15,949 nt of DNA, taken from assembly GCA_043815465.1 (NCBI GenBank), contig JBDRIW010000008.1, forward strand, positions 1 through 15,949, in the 5' to 3' direction. The notes under the pieces were generated by a model, which made no database searches, was not told the origin of the DNA, and saw only the letters and a program-made list of their open reading frames with translations. Source of the DNA: JBAZFF01 sp043815465. GTDB lineage: Bacteria > Patescibacteriota > Minisyncoccia > Minisyncoccales > RBG-13-42-11. This document shows, piece by piece, positions 13,245 through 15,949 of the stretch. The position numbers and the translations under genes are program-made. How positions within the stretch are numbered: position 1 is the stretch's first letter; every line of letters begins with the position of its first letter.

Positions 13245-15949
13245 CTAAATTTCTAACTTTATTAGCATGTGTTTGAATAAATTTCTTTCTAGGGGCAACT
13301 TCATTCCCCATCAAAACATCAAACATTTTATCAGCTTCCCTAGTATCATCTATAGTTATTTGCAAAAGTAATCTATTCTCTGGATTCATAGTTGTCTCCC
13401 AAAGTTGATCTGGATTCATTTCTCCCAAACCTTTATATCTTTGCATAGATATACCTAAAGAATTTTCATTTTTTAATTTAACCAATAATTTTTCCTTCTG
13501 TTCTTCTGTATAAACAAATTCTATTCTTTTTCCAGCTTGTATCCTATATAAAGGTGGCTGAGCTACATATATATATCCTGCCTCAATAAGAGGTTTAAAA
13601 TGTCTATAAAACAAAGTTAACAAAAGAGTTCTAATATGAGCTCCATCTACATCTGCATCTGTCATTATAATTATTCTGTGGTATCTAGCTTTCTCAAGAT
13701 TAAAATCCTCTCCAATAGCAGTTCCCATAGCAATTATTAATGACTTTACTTCTTTATTAGCCAACATCTTGTCTAGTCTAGCTCTTTCCACGTTTAATAT
13801 CTTTCCTCTTAATGGAAGTATAGCCTGGAATCTTCTATTCCTAGCTTGCTTTCCACTATTATGGACAAAAATTCCAGAAGCTAAAGCGAAGTTATGAGTT
13901 CCTGAAACTTCTAAGTCGTAGACATCTATTTTTTCTTTAAGCTTTATTATTTTTACTATTTTATGGTTATGATTCAAGACAGCATCATTTAACTCCTCTT
14001 GATTGCCCATGAAAAATCTCTGGCAAATCGTATTAAACCTCAAAAGACTTTTATCTTTTCTTCTTAATCTTTCTTGGTTGTATATTTCTTTATCTAACTT
14101 CCCATATTTTTCAAGGATTTCTTTCATCAAGTTTAGAGCCTTTTCTTGATAGGTTCTATCGTAAGCTTCTTTCCTTTCTACTCTAAATTTTTGAGTCCAT
14201 TGCTCTTTAGTTTTTTGCGATCTCCATTTTAAAAGTTTCTCATCCTGCCATTGAATTTTTGCTTTAAGAGAAAATTTTTCTTTTGTTTCTGGGTGTTTTT
14301 CAAAATATTTTTTAATTCTTTCGGCTTGGCCTTTTCTATTCTCTTGACTGGCCCAATATTTCTTCTGATTTACGTATAGAATTTCTCTGTTTCTTTCTCG
14401 GTACTCTTTATTTTTTTTATAAAATTCAAGAAATTTTTGAAGCATATATTGTTTATATTCTTCATTTTCCCATTGTTTTTTCGCTCTTTCGCTCAACATC
14501 TTTTTCATCCTTGGGGTAGTCATAATCTGCCTAATTTTTCTCCTGTATTCCTCTGACTTATGAATCTGCCTTGTTTTTTCTTTTATATCATCCCTATGGA
14601 TTGTTTTATCTAAGAATTTTGTATGAAAAAGAAAATGTTCTAAATGGGGCATCCTGACCAAATTGTCTGGATTATTATTTCTTTTATTAAAATCAACATG
14701 GTGTAAAGTGTTTCCTAATTCCTTAGAATACAATTTATTTTTTAAATTAAATTTGTCTGCTAAGAGATGTGTGAATATCCAACGTTTTTCTTTGGGATCA
14801 TAAACTAATTCATATCCTTTAATTGTTATTCTTTTCCCTAGTTTTGAGATTTGACGATACAAAGGCATTAAAGATTCTTTTGGAGATAATTCTTTAGCCT
14901 GCTTGTAGGAGCCGTCTCTTAGCATGAATTTATGATTAGGAGTACAAACTATTTCTTCTCCATTGTCAAGAATAACTTTAATAACTTTTTCATTAATTCT
15001 TGTTTTATGTGGACTCTCTATTGGTCTCGTCCCGATTGATCCGTCATTCTCAATAGAATAGCAATAATTTCTTTTGCCAAGTTTAGTTTCTTCCACCAAT
15101 TCTTTGAAAGCTAAATCTCTTCCATCCGTAAGAGCGATTTTAGTTTCAGCAGAAAAACATCCTCCAGCTGATTCTCCCTCCACGATATACAATTCAGATT
15201 CTGACGGATCTTTAGAGCTACAATCAGCCAATTTACCAGGCAATGCTAATCCATCCAAAGCTCCTTTTCTTAAAACAGTTTCTCTAGCAGCTCTAGCTGC
15301 TTTTCTAGCTTTAGAAGAAAGAATACATTTCTCAAGAATGGCTCTAGCATCCTGAGGATTTCTTTCTAAAAAATCAGTTAATGTATCTGCTACTACAAAC
15401 TCTACTGCTGGTTTTACTTCAGGATTACCAAGCTTAGCTTTAGTCTGTCCTTCAAATTGTGGCTCTCTTATTTTTACAGAAATAACTCCAGTGAATCCTT
15501 CTCTAACATCCTCTCCAGTAAGATTGTCTTCTGACTCTTTCAAAATATTATTCTTTTTAGCATATTCATTAAAAGTCCTAGTTAAAGCAGTTCTAAAACC
15601 AGTTAAATGAGAACCTCCTTCACCAGTGTATATATTATTAGCAAAACTTTCTTCAAAACATTCGTACTCATCAGTATATTGAAAAGCTGCTTCTACTAAA
15701 ATATCATTCTTCTCTCCTGTTCCATAAAAAACAGTAGGCTGTCTTACGGTAACTCCTTTTGTTAAATATTTAACATAAGAGGCTAATCCTCCTTCAAAAT
15801 AAAAAGTATAAGATTTATTTGGCTTCTCTCTTTGATCTTTAACGGTAATCTTAATTGCTTTTGTAAGATAAGCTTGCTGACGAAGATGTTTTAAAATCTT
15901 TTTTAAATCAAAATTAATCTCGCTAAAGATTTCAGTGTCTGGTTCAAAA
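13237..15949 (-). CDS. gyrB: DNA gyrase subunit B, intein-containing, 5' partial
   Basis: GyrB provides the ATPase and TOPRIM parts of gyrase, which introduces negative supercoils. The frame is open to the right edge; about 190 residues of the N-terminal GHKL ATPase domain lie outside. The visible protein begins in the transducer domain (EPDTEIFSEINFD, IYTGEGGSHLTGFRTALTRTFNEYAK, EDVREGFTGVISVK). It then enters TOPRIM at YIVEGESAGG and is interrupted by an intein. It resumes SGKQARNRRFQAILPLRGKI, the acidic MTDADVDGAHI (about 13642-13662), QRYKGLGEMN and the GyrB-type C-terminus KVRNLDV. The exteins join as VEGESAGG-SGKQ, matching VEGDSAGG-SAKQ in gyrases. The TTG/ATG-like position near 15543 is internal, not a start. 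The 3' end overlaps the membrane-protein gene. Confidence 0.96.
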   Translation of the reverse strand, partial: FEPDTEIFSEINFDLKKILKHLRQQAYLTKAIKITVKDQREKPNKSYTFYFEGGLASYVKYLTKGVTVRQPTVFYGTGEKNDILVEAAFQYTDEYECFEESFANNIYTGEGGSHLTGFRTALTRTFNEYAKKNNILKESEDNLTGEDVREGFTGVISVKIREPQFEGQTKAKLGNPEVKPAVEFVVADTLTDFLERNPQDARAILEKCILSSKARKAARAARETVLRKGALDGLALPGKLADCSSKDPSESELYIVEGESAGGCFSAETKIALTDGRDLAFKELVEETKLGKRNYCYSIENDGSIGTRPIESPHKTRINEKVIKVILDNGEEIVCTPNHKFMLRDGSYKQAKELSPKESLMPLYRQISKLGKRITIKGYELVYDPKEKRWIFTHLLADKFNLKNKLYSKELGNTLHHVDFNKRNNNPDNLVRMPHLEHFLFHTKFLDKTIHRDDIKEKTRQIHKSEEYRRKIRQIMTTPRMKKMLSERAKKQWENEEYKQYMLQKFLEFYKKNKEYRERNREILYVNQKKYWASQENRKGQAERIKKYFEKHPETKEKFSLKAKIQWQDEKLLKWRSQKTKEQWTQKFRVERKEAYDRTYQEKALNLMKEILEKYGKLDKEIYNQERLRRKDKSLLRFNTICQRFFMGNQEELNDAVLNHNHKIVKIIKLKEKIDVYDLEVSGTHNFALASGIFVHNSGKQARNRRFQAILPLRGKILNVERARLDKMLANKEVKSLIIAMGTAIGEDFNLEKARYHRIIIMTDADVDGAHIRTLLLTLFYRHFKPLIEAGYIYVAQPPLYRIQAGKRIEFVYTEEQKEKLLVKLKNENSLGISMQRYKGLGEMNPDQLWETTMNPENRLLLQITIDDTREADKMFDVLMGNEVAPRKKFIQTHANKVRNLDV
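13858..15159 (-). mobile_element. GyrB intein with HNH-type homing endonuclease region
   Basis: A 434-codon in-frame insertion. It begins with the nucleophile Cys (CFSAETKIALTDGR, block A), has block B EIVCTPNHKF, block F DVYDLEVSGTHNFAL and block G SGIFVHN, and the next extein residue is Ser. These are the residues needed for class 1 splicing. Between them lies a putative endonuclease, LHHVDFNKRNNNPDNLVRM...H (14614-14709), an HNH-like pattern rather than LAGLIDADG. It is followed by ~135 very basic residues with regularly placed Trp (14164-14568), which probably bind DNA. The insertion point is directly after the catalytic Glu loop of TOPRIM, so unspliced GyrB should be inactive. Confidence 0.93.

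Noticed and set aside
15074..15355. 93-residue plus-strand open frame opposite gyrB
   Set aside because: It lies fully opposite GyrB extein and intein codons that are clearly real, and the translation looks like a shadow.

Overview
The window is a low-G+C (roughly 30% by eye), densely packed bacterial segment. It reads like a Patescibacteria (Candidate Phyla Radiation) genome, most probably a parcubacterial lineage. The grounds are a DUF5667-type coiled-coil protein, very short intergenic gaps, many 1-29 nt gene overlaps, few Shine-Dalgarno sites, minimal versions of housekeeping proteins, and no rplA after rplK. UGA is a normal stop: folA and the cytidylyltransferase-like gene both end in TGA. 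This argues against the UGA-glycine lineages (Gracilibacteria/Absconditabacteria).

Layout. (1) 1-988, +: the 3' part of a DUF5667/coiled-coil protein, closed by a clear hairpin-U-tract terminator. (2) 1038-3043, +: a promoter, a leader with two small hairpins, then miaB-miaA with an 8-nt overlap. Together they make the ms2i6A37 tRNA modification; MiaB lacks the TRAM domain. (3) 3146-8861, -: an overlapping operon folA > NUDIX > glyA > folD > deoC > gatB from a consensus promoter at 8833-8861. A short, divergent orphan MraZ-like regulator follows, with its own strong promoter and the one perfect AGGAGG site I found. (4) 8879-9858, +: a divergent pair, a cytidylyltransferase-fold enzyme and a HIT-family protein. 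(5) 9855-12706, -: secE > nusG > rplK > dCMP deaminase-like fusion > thyA. (6) 12786-15949, -: gyrB (5' end outside the window), interrupted in its TOPRIM motif by a 434-residue HNH-type intein, followed by a small membrane-anchored protein.

The metabolic theme is thymidylate and one-carbon metabolism split over two neighbouring operons. The deaminase would make dUMP, ThyA makes dTMP and dihydrofolate, FolA regenerates tetrahydrofolate, and GlyA (with FolD) reloads it with one-carbon units. DeoC handles deoxyribose phosphate, and the NUDIX protein may handle nucleotides. No folate-synthesis gene is visible, so folate may come from elsewhere in the genome or from a host. Several of these enzymes depart from consensus at normally conserved positions: ThyA at the first dUMP-phosphate arginine, FolD in the NADP signature and active-site tyrosine, and MraZ in the DxxGR motifs. 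No tRNA, rRNA, CRISPR array or IS element is visible; the only mobile element I can support is the gyrB intein.
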